This document shows positions 11,142-19,845 of a stretch of DNA of 47,280 nucleotides, piece by piece. Origin of the DNA: a virus. Location of the stretch: positions 1 through 47,280 of the IMG/VR virus record IMGVR_UViG_3300033571_026502; one strand, given 5' to 3'. Below the pieces are notes generated by a model that was not told where the DNA came from, searched no databases, and saw only the letters and a list, made by a program, of their open reading frames with translations. The number at the start of each line of letters is the position of its first letter. The first letter of the stretch is position 1. Position numbers and translations under genes: made by a program.

Positions 11142-11499
11142 AGATTCTATTTTCTGTAGTTTTGTACAAACAGATTCATATACTTATGAATGTTATAAAT
11201 GTGGAATAAGTTTGGTAGTACAAGATAAAATAGAAGAACCTCCACTTATCCCATGTTCGGCCGGATTGGCTAAATATTCTGCTGGTGATGTGAGAAATTT
11301 TATTTCTAATAACACATCAGCAAATATAGAGGATTTATGCTCAGAGGAAGAAATACAACAACGACACACTATTTGTAAAGGTTGTGAATTCTTTTCTAAT
11401 AATACTTGTACAGAATGCGGCTGTGTTCTTAGCAGAGATAAAATTTATCTTAATAAGTTAGCTATTAAGAACCAATCTTGTCCCAAGAACAAGTGGTAG
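11128..11499 (+). CDS. Small zinc-ribbon protein downstream of structural genes
   Basis: 123 residues; the start overlaps the giant gene by 14 bases, so translation is probably coupled. Cysteines are arranged as CYKCG (about residues 22-26), an isolated PCSAG, then CKGCEFF, CTECGC and a terminal SCPKNKW. The CxGC...CxxCGC...CPxxKW pattern is a recurrent small phage protein type found near tail genes; its function is not established. It is the last plus-strand gene: its TAG (11497-11499) directly abuts the stop codon of the convergent minus-strand gene, with no spacer and no clear terminator. Confidence 0.75.
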   Translation: MIINEDSIFCSFVQTDSYTYECYKCGISLVVQDKIEEPPLIPCSAGLAKYSAGDVRNFISNNTSANIEDLCSEEEIQQRHTICKGCEFFSNNTCTECGCVLSRDKIYLNKLAIKNQSCPKNKW

Positions 11500-11823
11500 T
11501 CAATCATCCTTCTTTTGATACTTGTGCCAGCCTTTGTTGGGTAGATAATTCCCATTGTCATCTTTTCTTTTTGGAAACAATGTGCCACCCTTTTTATGCT
11601 GACCGAATGATAAAATAGCCCCGCAGTCCGCACATCTTAGTTCGTAGTAATCATTGCCATCCACATTTCTAACAATAAATTTAAGATTGGTACTTCCGCA
11701 TAATCCACATTTTTCTTCGCTAAAAATTTCTTGAATTAGTGCTAATTCTTTGAAAATTTCTTTTTGACCGCTGCCTTCGAGTTCAAATGTTAATTTATCA
11801 TTAGCTTTGTAGGTGACTTTCAT
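11500..11823 (-). CDS. Zinc-finger protein next to annealing protein
   Basis: 107 residues from the ATG at 11823. This start is chosen because GGAAG lies 5 bases before it; an in-frame ATG at 11835 would overlap the upstream gene and has no visible Shine-Dalgarno. A four-cysteine zinc finger is clear (CGLCG, then CADCG about 25 residues later), followed by a basic tail (FPKRKDD, HKYQKK). It sits two bases after the Rad52/ERF-like gene, so a role in DNA binding or recombination is a reasonable inference but not shown. Small zinc-finger partners beside phage annealing genes are common. Confidence 0.7.
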   Translation of the reverse strand: MKVTYKANDKLTFELEGSGQKEIFKELALIQEIFSEEKCGLCGSTNLKFIVRNVDGNDYYELRCADCGAILSFGQHKKGGTLFPKRKDDNGNYLPNKGWHKYQKKDD

Positions 11824-11825
11824 AA

Positions 11826-12554
11826 TTACTTCCATTCGTTAGAGTAGCCCAATATATCTTTTGGAATATCCGAAATATTGGTTTGATATTTAGATAACAA
11901 TCTTATTATATCAACAGCTTTGTCATGATGCAAACTGTATATATTCTTATGTTCTAAATTATTTGACTCTAATAGTTTAAGCACATTAATATTTAATCTT
12001 TGAGCAATAACATCTATAAAATTAATCTGATTATTGGTTATTTTATCAACCGTATTAGCATCAGGATGATCATCAATTTCATTAGTAAGCTCCTCTGCTG
12101 CAACAACCTTTCTTAATCTTAGAGCCCTTCTTAGTGCTCTGCCTTCGGCTCTGGTTTCTGCCACAGCAACGGGATGATTCCTATAAACCTTGTCGCAATT
12201 ACCCCAGTAAACGTCCGCAGAGCCATCCACAACTACAGTATTTAAATTAGTAGTGTCACCAAAGGCTTGATTTAAATAGAGCGTTAGTGTGTGAGTTACA
12301 GTTGCTCTTTTTTCATTATCCGGACTAGGAGATTGTACAACATTAGTGGTTGATTGTATTATTCTACAATCCATAACTTTTTCAATAATTCTTCGTAAAC
12401 CGTCTGTGGTAGGATTTCCTTTGATTTTTTCATCATCTGACAACATACTCAACACATAATCTGTCCATTCAATATCATGAATAGATGGTTTTGCAACCGT
12501 CTCTTGAGTTTCTTCCACAACATTTTCAGATTCTGTTTTTTTAGCCTTTGCCAT
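11826..12554 (-). CDS. Putative single-strand annealing protein (Rad52/ERF-like)
   Basis: 242 residues. The central part carries a His-Pro-Val-Ala...TRAEGRALRRALRL segment followed by VVAAEEL, a pattern I associate with phage Rad52/ERF-type annealing proteins, which pair complementary single strands during recombination and replication restart. The C-terminal 60 residues (ITNNQINFIDVIAQRL...IIRLLSKYQ) resemble the small helical tail domain common on such proteins. The N-terminus is a Lys/Glu/Val low-complexity extension. AAGGA lies about ten bases before the ATG. The neighbouring zinc-finger and endonuclease genes fit a recombination module. The family assignment is by motif memory only. Confidence 0.55.
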   Translation of the reverse strand: MAKAKKTESENVVEETQETVAKPSIHDIEWTDYVLSMLSDDEKIKGNPTTDGLRRIIEKVMDCRIIQSTTNVVQSPSPDNEKRATVTHTLTLYLNQAFGDTTNLNTVVVDGSADVYWGNCDKVYRNHPVAVAETRAEGRALRRALRLRKVVAAEELTNEIDDHPDANTVDKITNNQINFIDVIAQRLNINVLKLLESNNLEHKNIYSLHHDKAVDIIRLLSKYQTNISDIPKDILGYSNEWK

Positions 12555-12557
12555 AAA

Positions 12558-13358
12558 TTAGTTATCCTTAATAAGTCTTGTTTTACATTCTTGATTAGTA
12601 TTAATATAGTCGATATTTTCTATTAGCTCAGAATAGATCACATCAGCCCTGCTTTTAGAAAAGTCCTTTGTCTGTTTTATTCTTATGAGTTTCCACCCCT
12701 TACCAATAATCAAACCCTCTTTTTTCGCATCATACTTTTTATTCCTATTTAAAGAATCATCACCCCAAACCGGTTCAAAATGACTAGGGCCGTCAACCTC
12801 TATAGCTATATTAAAGGTTGGAAGAAATAGGTCAATCTGCAATTTAGTATTGAGCAGCGTTTGTTCTTTGTGAAACTCAACCTTGTGTCCGTCGGCCAAT
12901 AGTTTGTCCATCAAATACTTTTCTAATTTGGATCCTGTTTTACTAGTTGCCCTAACAGCATCATTTGCCATTTTTAGTATATTATTTTTTGTATCTTCAT
13001 CTAATGATTCCCATCTATCTCTACTTTTAGTTTTTCTATCATTAAGTTCTTCGTCGGACAGTTTATCCCACGACTTCATTACAGAATTACCAATTTTATC
13101 TTTGGTTTTTTGGGGTCTTTGTTGACCTTTTGTTGGGTGTTTATGAGATCCTGTTTCGATAGCATTTTTTTGAGCTTCGCTTTTATCCCTAATTTTAATT
13201 TTAAATTTTACAGCATCTCTTCTTAACTTATTGGCATAAGTATTATATTGTTTTGCTATATTCGCAAAACTTAATTTTTGTTTAAGATACAAATCTTCTA
13301 AAATATTTTTTTTATCAACATCTTTTAGATTGTCATATAAATTGGCAGAATTTTTCAT
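12558..13358 (-). CDS. VSR/DUF559-like endonuclease with NUMOD-like segment
   Basis: 266 residues from the ATG at 13358, which has a strong CGGAGGA Shine-Dalgarno 8 bases upstream; an ATG at 13385 would add nine residues but has no such site. The N-terminal third resembles a helix-turn-helix (KLSFANIAKQYN). A NUMOD3-like segment follows (HPTKGQQRPQKTKDKIGNSV). The C-terminal third is a PD-(D/E)XK/VSR-type core: QIDLFLP, then IEVDGPSHF, a charged helix, then GWKLIRIKQ. This is the layout of phage homing or free-standing endonucleases. Its 5' end overlaps the next gene upstream by 26 bases. No intron or intein is visible nearby. Confidence 0.7.
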   Translation of the reverse strand: MKNSANLYDNLKDVDKKNILEDLYLKQKLSFANIAKQYNTYANKLRRDAVKFKIKIRDKSEAQKNAIETGSHKHPTKGQQRPQKTKDKIGNSVMKSWDKLSDEELNDRKTKSRDRWESLDEDTKNNILKMANDAVRATSKTGSKLEKYLMDKLLADGHKVEFHKEQTLLNTKLQIDLFLPTFNIAIEVDGPSHFEPVWGDDSLNRNKKYDAKKEGLIIGKGWKLIRIKQTKDFSKSRADVIYSELIENIDYINTNQECKTRLIKDN

Positions 13359-13788
13359 AATTAATATCCTCCGATATACCCACACTATTATTCCATACTA
13401 TATTATATATATCATGAATATATTGATTAGCAGATATAACCTTTATTTTTTTGTTTCTAAAAATTCTCTCCCAATCAGAATAATTATTGTAAGATATTTT
13501 CCAAGGAATATTCTGAGCATAGTAATAAATATTTTTTGAATTTATACTATTGCTAGCCAATATCAAAGAAGGTATATCAAATACAACTATATCTCCTGTA
13601 TAGTATTTTGCATAACTCAATGGTAATAGTGGTATATTATTTGTATTTATTTTTTCACAATAGTGATTGAATATAACAATTTGGCTGTTTTTATTATTAA
13701 AGATATATTTTTCTATTAGAGAGCACATATTGTCATGTATAGTATTGTTCTCTAGTGTTATAGCAAAAAAACCAAGGTCACTCTGCAT
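13333..13788 (-). CDS. Unknown protein of the glycan cluster
   Basis: 151 residues with no family I recognise. It has alternating hydrophobic and Asn/Tyr-rich segments (IVIFNHYCEKI, DIVVFDIPSLILASN) that look like alpha/beta Rossmann-type strands, as in glycosyltransferase or related N-terminal domains. It overlaps the upstream GT-like gene by 11 bases, and its 3' end covers the Shine-Dalgarno and start of the endonuclease gene. The very AT-rich codon usage matches the rest of the cluster. Its role in surface-sugar chemistry is inferred from context only. Confidence 0.5.
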   Translation of the reverse strand: MQSDLGFFAITLENNTIHDNMCSLIEKYIFNNKNSQIVIFNHYCEKINTNNIPLLPLSYAKYYTGDIVVFDIPSLILASNSINSKNIYYYAQNIPWKISYNNYSDWERIFRNKKIKVISANQYIHDIYNIVWNNSVGISEDINYEKFCQFI

Positions 13789-14536
13789 CGCATAATTCCT
13801 TTACAAAATCAGTATAATATATAATATTTTCTGGTTTATATGTTTGATTATTTTTAAGTTGGTATTCGAGATCATTATCAGAATCTATATTTACAGGCAC
13901 ACATCCACAAATTAAAGCTTCGGTCAAATAGTAATTTGATGAATTATGCATATAATATTTTGATTCAATCAATAGGTCTCGTCTTGAATGTTCATTTAAA
14001 TATCCTAAGTTCTGTGCGTCCTGGAACTTATCGCTGTCAAACAGCTTTATAGGTAGCTTAGAATTTGGATACAAATATTTTTGAATTTTACTCAAAACTG
14101 CTTGATCATCATTATAAATGAAATATACTATTTGATCAACTTTGTGTTTAATATTTATATTATCATATAGATCTTTATTAACAATATACTCTGGTATAAT
14201 CTTACACTTAGCATCTATATTTATTGGGTTATGACTAATATACTTTATGTTCGAGTGATAGTCCGATAAAGTATTATCTAAAAATACCCAAATATTAACA
14301 GTATTTGAAAAATTATTAATAAAATCATATACTTCATTATTAATAATTGAACTATTAAAAATAAAAGTATCAACAAAATTATCTGTAATATTTTTTGTAT
14401 AAAAATACTTATGAATACTTTGATTATTAGGTATATTCATAACAGAAATATTTGGATTATTTGTTTCAAATATATTTTTATTAAATTTATTATCAACAGA
14501 GTATAGATGAATATTTTTTGTATATTTTTTTTGCAT
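13778..14536 (-). CDS. Glycosyltransferase-like protein (GT-B C-terminal signature)
   Basis: 252 residues. The C-terminal part has a YYLTEALICGCVPVNID segment, which fits the E-x-x-x-x-G-x-x-P pattern of GT-B transferases, where the acidic residue contacts the nucleotide sugar donor. The N-terminal part is poorly conserved and Asn/Tyr rich. Its 5' end overlaps the nucleotidyltransferase-like gene by 44 bases, and no clear Shine-Dalgarno precedes the ATG, so the exact start is uncertain. Likely transfers sugars in a phage-encoded glycan pathway; donor and acceptor are unknown. Confidence 0.5.
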   Translation of the reverse strand: MQKKYTKNIHLYSVDNKFNKNIFETNNPNISVMNIPNNQSIHKYFYTKNITDNFVDTFIFNSSIINNEVYDFINNFSNTVNIWVFLDNTLSDYHSNIKYISHNPINIDAKCKIIPEYIVNKDLYDNINIKHKVDQIVYFIYNDDQAVLSKIQKYLYPNSKLPIKLFDSDKFQDAQNLGYLNEHSRRDLLIESKYYMHNSSNYYLTEALICGCVPVNIDSDNDLEYQLKNNQTYKPENIIYYTDFVKELCDAE

Positions 14537-15194
14537 ATGAAATATCTTTTATAGAATTGATTTTGAAAGCATTGATGTTGTCGATTTTGATAAAATCTAT
14601 GGAATTTGTGTTTCTTAGCTTATTTATCCATTCAAACAAAAATAGTTGTGTTAATTTATTGTTTTGCGATAGTTTTTTAATTTTATTTATATCATAATTA
14701 TTAAGGTATAGCATTTCTATCCATTTATTTTCCAAATCATAGAACAAGTATCCATCACTACTTATAGTACTTGTTCCGATTTCAAAAGTATTTTTTTTAT
14801 GATCATTTTTAATAAAATATGTTGATGAATTATTACCTAATTTAATTTTATTAAACAATATAACTCCATTTGTAATAATCAGAGCATTGTTTATGTTTAT
14901 GTTTTTGATGCATCCTATTAAGGATCCAGCTTGATTTTCATTAATATAATTATTATTGTGCCAATATTGTATATTCTTATATTTTTTTGTAGCGATAACA
15001 ATTCTATCATGATCAAATCCAGTACACAGTATAATTTTTTCAGGATTATAGTGTTTTTTTATATAGTGTATTTGATGATCCAATATAGTTATATTATCCA
15101 CTATGTTAAGCAAAGCTTTTGATCCAATAGATTTCATTCCTTTTGTTATTTCTGAGATTAATATTATTGCTGTGTCTAGTTTATTTGATTTCAT
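14493..15194 (-). CDS. Degenerate sugar nucleotidyltransferase-like protein
   Basis: 233 residues. The N-terminus (TAIILISEITKGMKSIGSKALLNIV) follows the layout of NTP-transferases (hydrophobic strand, Gly-rich loop with Met, Lys, Ala-Leu, Val), and ILDHQIHYIKK plus EKIILCTGFDHDRI match the next elements of that fold. The usual LAAGxGxR loop is degenerate, so NTP binding may be altered or lost. A strand ending ALIITNG stands where the metal-binding Asp is usually found. Overlaps the upstream gene by 14 bases and the downstream gene by 44. Probably sugar or alditol activation, or a non-catalytic descendant. Confidence 0.5.
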   Translation of the reverse strand: MKSNKLDTAIILISEITKGMKSIGSKALLNIVDNITILDHQIHYIKKHYNPEKIILCTGFDHDRIVIATKKYKNIQYWHNNNYINENQAGSLIGCIKNININNALIITNGVILFNKIKLGNNSSTYFIKNDHKKNTFEIGTSTISSDGYLFYDLENKWIEMLYLNNYDINKIKKLSQNNKLTQLFLFEWINKLRNTNSIDFIKIDNINAFKINSIKDISYAKKIYKKYSSILC

Positions 15195-15924
15195 AAGTTT
15201 CTAGAACTATTTCCGGAGTGGATTCTATAGCCTTGAGAATGTTTCTATCCACCGTAGAAACCAATGTTTTATAAACCATACAATTCAAGCACATCATGTG
15301 TAATGAATCATCATACTTAATACCATAAAAGTTTGTTTGTTTTACAATGAATGTGTCTTGCATATAATTAATAGTATCGTTAATATTTTTATTTAAGTTA
15401 TTTGCATCTAAAAATAAAAGACACCATGATTCTGAGTTTGCTAAATTTGTATCTAGTATTATATTAACACAATCGTTTAAAGGTAGCGTTTCTATAAAAA
15501 CATGAATTGTCCATTTGTTGCACGATAAATTATGTCGAATATAATTATATATTGCATCAGGATCTTTTGGATTAATGATAATTGATAAGCATTTTGGTTT
15601 AATTTCTAAATTATTAATCTCATCAATAATTTCATATATTCTATCTTCTGAAGTCTGTCTAGTATCTAGTATCAAATAATATTTTATATTAGTTTTTTCT
15701 TTAATAGATTTATAAATATCTATATCTTTAAAATTTTCTATATGTTGATTGTACTGATTTTTGCTAAATCCATATAAGCAGCGATAGTTTTCTATTTCAT
15801 AGAAATTATCAGTAACTGTTAAATTTTTAATATTCTTTATTTTACTTGGAATATTAAATTCGCATGGTATATCGGAAGACACTACATCTCCAAACATACA
15901 TTTATTACATTGTGTTTTTGTCAT
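15181..15924 (-). CDS. Unknown Cys-containing protein of the glycan cluster
   Basis: 247 residues. The first 20 residues hold CNKCMFG and a third Cys (IPCEF), possibly a metal site. The remainder resembles a degenerate GT-A fold: YYLILDTRQTS, then CLSIIINP, then a strand ending LLFLDANN where transferases carry their DxD. I cannot name a family. It starts 3 bases after the methyltransferase-like gene and overlaps the nucleotidyltransferase-like gene by 14 bases, so it is co-translated with the cluster. Confidence 0.45.
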   Translation of the reverse strand: MTKTQCNKCMFGDVVSSDIPCEFNIPSKIKNIKNLTVTDNFYEIENYRCLYGFSKNQYNQHIENFKDIDIYKSIKEKTNIKYYLILDTRQTSEDRIYEIIDEINNLEIKPKCLSIIINPKDPDAIYNYIRHNLSCNKWTIHVFIETLPLNDCVNIILDTNLANSESWCLLFLDANNLNKNINDTINYMQDTFIVKQTNFYGIKYDDSLHMMCLNCMVYKTLVSTVDRNILKAIESTPEIVLETYEIK

Positions 15925-15927
15925 AAA

Positions 15928-16344
15928 TTATGGCTTTGTTTTTGTTATTGTTATATATGTATTATACTGATCTGTTTTTGTTTCGATCACAACCGCATTT
16001 GATAATGATTGCATATATTTTATGATATCATCAGCACCAAAATAATTATAAATATTTTTAATATTGATAAAAAATTGTTGATTATTTATTTTTTTATGTA
16101 TATAATCATAGCATAGCTGTCTATAGTCTATTACTCCTAATACTAATTGCCCTTGAGGTCTTATTTTATCGAATAAAGCCGCAATGGCTTGTTCAACAGA
16201 AGTATTATCTATAGCATAGAAATATTTACAAATTAATAATTCGCATGAATAGCTAAATATAGAATCCAAACTATTTAATGTTATATTTTCTATATTTTCT
16301 ATCTTTTGTGATTCGTTTAATATAAGATTTATTTTTCTGTTCAT
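15928..16344 (-). CDS. Short methyltransferase-like protein lacking the SAM-binding loop
   Basis: 138 residues. The segment IAALFDKIRPQGQLVLGVIDY matches the post-motif-II part of class I SAM methyltransferases (LxPGGxLxL). The Gly-rich SAM loop (motif I) that should lie about 50 residues earlier is absent: the sequence there is INLILNESQ. So this is either a truncated or decayed methyltransferase, or a protein that needs a partner. It starts within an ATGA overlap (4 bases) with the upstream GT-like gene. Confidence 0.45.
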   Translation of the reverse strand: MNRKINLILNESQKIENIENITLNSLDSIFSYSCELLICKYFYAIDNTSVEQAIAALFDKIRPQGQLVLGVIDYRQLCYDYIHKKINNQQFFINIKNIYNYFGADDIIKYMQSLSNAVVIETKTDQYNTYITITKTKP

Positions 16345-17207
16345 AAAATTATAGCTCTATTACATGTGTTTTTTACAATATTACTTATCGTATTAACAAA
16401 AACAGAGTAATCATATTTTTGTACAATACTACTTGATATCTTAGCGTGGTCTTCTATTTTATAGTTTTTTAGTATCAAAGATAATTTATCCAAGACTTCT
16501 TCAAAACTACTCACCTTTTGATAGAATGGAATTTCACGATTATCTTCAAGAGATGATATTATAAAACAACCATTAGCGGCTGCCAATAAATTATTGTATA
16601 TAGAATTCATAGAAATGCAAACCTTGTAGTTTGTTAAAGTATTGCTAATATCTGTATTGCTTACTTTGTCCATATTTATAAAATCTATATCAGAGTATAT
16701 TTGTTTGATTTGATTGTGAACAACCATATCAATATTTTGTTCATTGCCTAAAAATACAATAGATTTATTTCTGCTTTGAGATATGTTACTAGGAGACTTG
16801 AATCCGTAGTTCAGTGGATAAGCATCATTTATTACTGAACAAACTCTATGATCAAATGTAAATTTTGTATATTTTGATAGTTGTTGCCTAAATAGGAATA
16901 AATCTTCTTTTTTCATTTTTAAAATTCTGTCATCATGAAAAAATACAATTTTATTCAAGATAGTGGTATTGAAATATTGTTCGTTATTTATTAATTCAAT
17001 AGGATCATTTATAAATAAGACCTGGGCATCTAAGCAACTGTCAGATAATGAGTATGGAATAAAATTTATATATCTATCATTAGAATTATTTAGACAACTA
17101 TCATATAAACTATTAGATTTGCTAAATTTAATAGTAATTGGAGCTATATTATTTGTATATAGTAGTTTTCTATAAATAGCAGATATTTGAGATGTTTTTA
17201 CTTGCAT
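16341..17207 (-). CDS. Glycosyltransferase-like protein of the glycan cluster
   Basis: 288 residues with alternating beta strands and helices. KSIVFLGN near the middle looks like the start of a GT-B C-terminal domain, and ISMNSIYNNLLAAANGCFIISS resembles the donor-site helix region (E replaced by N, then A-A-A-N-G-C). The C-terminal SFEEVLDKLSLILKN matches the usual terminal helices of GT4-like proteins. The N-terminal half is Asn/Ser rich. Overlaps its neighbours by 10 and 4 bases. Donor and acceptor are unknown, and the missing acidic residue leaves catalysis in doubt. Confidence 0.45.
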   Translation of the reverse strand: MQVKTSQISAIYRKLLYTNNIAPITIKFSKSNSLYDSCLNNSNDRYINFIPYSLSDSCLDAQVLFINDPIELINNEQYFNTTILNKIVFFHDDRILKMKKEDLFLFRQQLSKYTKFTFDHRVCSVINDAYPLNYGFKSPSNISQSRNKSIVFLGNEQNIDMVVHNQIKQIYSDIDFINMDKVSNTDISNTLTNYKVCISMNSIYNNLLAAANGCFIISSLEDNREIPFYQKVSSFEEVLDKLSLILKNYKIEDHAKISSSIVQKYDYSVFVNTISNIVKNTCNRAIIL

Positions 17208-18181
17208 ATAACTTCGTCTAGTGTTGGGATATTATCTATTTTATGAATGGATTTTGTTCTCACGATATTTTTTATCTTATTTACTAAAGAAGATACGCTT
17301 AACTTAGGATATAGATTATAAAAATCTTGATCATTATCAATAGTTGGTTCATATGAAAAATCTAAGTTTTCATTGGTAATAAAAGTATTGTTGCATTCTT
17401 TAGCTATAAAAGTATGAAAATGAGAATTTGTTGTTTCTCTAAATTCTATATAGCAGTCACCTGTCTTATGCATAGCAATAACATTGTCTGGTTTGTTTGG
17501 AACAACTACTATTTTAATAGAATTTTCAATATTATTAATTTTTGTCTTTTTTATAATATCATCTAAAATTGTTTTTGCTTGTGGTGCAAGATTATCGCTA
17601 TCAACAGCCAGCACCAATGAACAATTTGCAGCATCTTGACTAGCGATAAAAAATGCTAAAAATATCTTATGTAGATTATGAATATTTTTTTTATTTATAA
17701 AAGTATATAGCTTATAGTTTTTATTATGATAAAATAAATTCACTTGTTTATTATTGTCATAATGATTTGTATAATTAAATAATTTAACCTTCTTTGACTT
17801 ATTTCCTATGCAACTATTAATAAAATCAGCATCGTACTTAGAATCAGATAATATCAAATTAAAATCTAGTAATTTATTTATATGTCTTGAATCAATATTC
17901 TTACAATATTTTATAATAGGTATGCAATAGTTATTTTTAACTAAACCAGAAAAAGGAACCAAATATTCAACTGGCGCATGTTGTAATACAATATCATAAT
18001 TTTCTGAACATATATTTTTAGATTCTAGAGTTTTTATTTCTTGATCTGGATCTATTAGTTCTGAATCTAGATACACTGGATATATTGTTATAGACGATTT
18101 GGTATTCAGAGTTTTTATATTATTTAGACATTCGTTATATATCACACTATTCCGATATGGAGCTATATATAGTATATTCAT
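17198..18181 (-). CDS. GT4-like glycosyltransferase, divergent
   Basis: 327 residues. The N-terminus MNILYIAPYRNSVIYNE is a typical GT-B first strand and glycine-poor loop, DIVLQHAPVEYLVPF follows as in GT4 acceptor domains, and LILSDSKYDADFI fits the strand and helix before the domain junction. The C-terminal domain keeps the fold pattern (LYTFINKKNIHNLHKIFLAF), but the E-x7-E donor motif is not obvious. It overlaps the strong GT4 gene upstream by 4 bases (ATGA type). Likely a cytoplasmic sugar transferase acting with that enzyme. Confidence 0.5.
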   Translation of the reverse strand: MNILYIAPYRNSVIYNECLNNIKTLNTKSSITIYPVYLDSELIDPDQEIKTLESKNICSENYDIVLQHAPVEYLVPFSGLVKNNYCIPIIKYCKNIDSRHINKLLDFNLILSDSKYDADFINSCIGNKSKKVKLFNYTNHYDNNKQVNLFYHNKNYKLYTFINKKNIHNLHKIFLAFFIASQDAANCSLVLAVDSDNLAPQAKTILDDIIKKTKINNIENSIKIVVVPNKPDNVIAMHKTGDCYIEFRETTNSHFHTFIAKECNNTFITNENLDFSYEPTIDNDQDFYNLYPKLSVSSLVNKIKNIVRTKSIHKIDNIPTLDEVICK

Positions 18182-19845
18182 AGACTAGCCTTTAATTCTG
18201 CATATTTAATAAAGTCATCATCAAATTTAACATTATTAGATCTTATGTATTCTATTTGATTGTTATTATTAATAATAGCATTAATATTGTCTATTATATC
18301 TTTATTATTAAATTGATTGAACGATGTTGAGAATTGATTAAATCCATAACCAGCATCTTTGCACATATCCAATATCATCATAGAGGATGCTTTATGAATA
18401 TCTCCTAAATTATTAGAACAAATATTTATTATATCTATCATTGCATTTTTAGAATTATTTATTTCATTATTATATTTTGGCATTATCGTTGGAGCAGAAT
18501 TCCAAGATTTTTTGGTTTTAAATAACAATGGGTTGTCAAAAAACTTCTCCCATTTTTCTGCTATTTTATCCCAACAGTAATGTTGGGTTGTTAGTAATCT
18601 TGTTCTATTTGATTTTTCTTGTTTTTCCTTATCAGACATATGAATATGTTTGTATATTATATATTCTAAATCTTTTTGATCAGGATAAACTCTAATTGCT
18701 TTTGTCTCTAATTCTTTAAAGTAAGAAGCTATTTTTATAGGATAAGCTTCTAGTTTTTTTACAACATCTATCATAGCACTATAATTAACAGTAGCTATCG
18801 GTATACCGCAAGCTCCTGCTTCTATTTGAGGCAGTCCAAAACCTTCGCATATTGAATATTGAACATACAAATCAAACAGGTTGTATATTTCTGATAATGT
18901 CTCATTACTAACACCATTAGACACACTGCTAAATTTACTAGACATAGTGAAGCATTTACGACAAACTTTAAGAGGATGCGAAAATACGCCACACTCAACA
19001 GCATTACACTTGGAACACTTGTATGTAAATAGAGTTCTATTCGATAATCTATTTTCTTTAATTAATTCGGGTATATCCCACCCAGCGTCTGGATAGCTGG
19101 TATGTAAATATAGATAAACTTTATCAGCATACGGAGAATTTTCTGCATACAACCTATCTATTAGATTTCTAACAGAAGATATAAGCTCTGGAAATAATTT
19201 GCGTTTTTGATTACGCATAACAGAACCTATAATTATTGCGTCTCTTGGTATATTGTATTTATCTCTCAATGAGTTTTTGTCATCTATTGGTTTGAAAACA
19301 TTCAAATCAACGCCAGGAGAAGCAGTATCAATATAGTTGATCTGATTGTTGCTTTGTGTTTTTATAACATCTGCGGCCCAATCAGAGTATGTAAAAATAG
19401 CATCCGCATTAATAAAAGTATCAATCCAACCTTCTTGCTGTGGCGCAGAGTCTACTGTTGGCATTAGTACCCAGTTAAAGAATGGTCTTGCTGGTGATAG
19501 GTATTGATAGTATGACATCCAAAAATCTCTAATATCAACATTTACATGAGGCTTAAAGTCATAAACTACCTTGTCGAACCTCCATCTTCCGAATTGATTA
19601 TCGGTTCTGGACATATATTCTTGATATCTACTATCTCCTTCTCTAACAGCATTTGCATAGTATCTCCAAGGGATAGATGAATCTCTTGGATCATTTACAA
19701 AACCATAACAAGCAAATTCTGCTATTTCATATTTATTAAGAGAAAATAATCTATTGAGAAGTTCTTTGGTATAATTACCAAAACCAGAATTTATAAAACT
19801 GGCTTCTGAAGTAAATAGTATTTTAAGTTTAGATTTTGTTGTCAT
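18178..19845 (-). CDS. GT4-family glycosyltransferase with inserted zinc ribbon
   Basis: 555 residues. The N-terminus has the GT-B loop FINSGFGNYTKELLNRL. Mid-protein NIPRDAIIIGSVMRNQKRKLFPEL is the start of the C-terminal Rossmann domain, and EGFGLPQIEAGACGIPI (about 333-350) is the intact E-x7-E donor-binding motif. An unusual CSKC...CRKC zinc ribbon sits between these at about 278-297. The last 130 residues are a helical extension rich in Asn. It is first in the glycan cluster on the minus strand. The start codon directly follows the T-tract of a terminator-like hairpin, and no Shine-Dalgarno is visible. Best-supported sugar transferase of the cluster. Confidence 0.88.
   Translation of the reverse strand: MTTKSKLKILFTSEASFINSGFGNYTKELLNRLFSLNKYEIAEFACYGFVNDPRDSSIPWRYYANAVREGDSRYQEYMSRTDNQFGRWRFDKVVYDFKPHVNVDIRDFWMSYYQYLSPARPFFNWVLMPTVDSAPQQEGWIDTFINADAIFTYSDWAADVIKTQSNNQINYIDTASPGVDLNVFKPIDDKNSLRDKYNIPRDAIIIGSVMRNQKRKLFPELISSVRNLIDRLYAENSPYADKVYLYLHTSYPDAGWDIPELIKENRLSNRTLFTYKCSKCNAVECGVFSHPLKVCRKCFTMSSKFSSVSNGVSNETLSEIYNLFDLYVQYSICEGFGLPQIEAGACGIPIATVNYSAMIDVVKKLEAYPIKIASYFKELETKAIRVYPDQKDLEYIIYKHIHMSDKEKQEKSNRTRLLTTQHYCWDKIAEKWEKFFDNPLLFKTKKSWNSAPTIMPKYNNEINNSKNAMIDIINICSNNLGDIHKASSMMILDMCKDAGYGFNQFSTSFNQFNNKDIIDNINAIINNNNQIEYIRSNNVKFDDDFIKYAELKASL

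Noticed and set aside
11449-11490. Inverted repeat CTTAATA/TATTAAG and CTTGT/ACAAG near the convergent gene ends as a terminator
   Set aside because: No T-tract follows on either strand and the repeats fall inside the zinc-ribbon coding frame; too weak to call.
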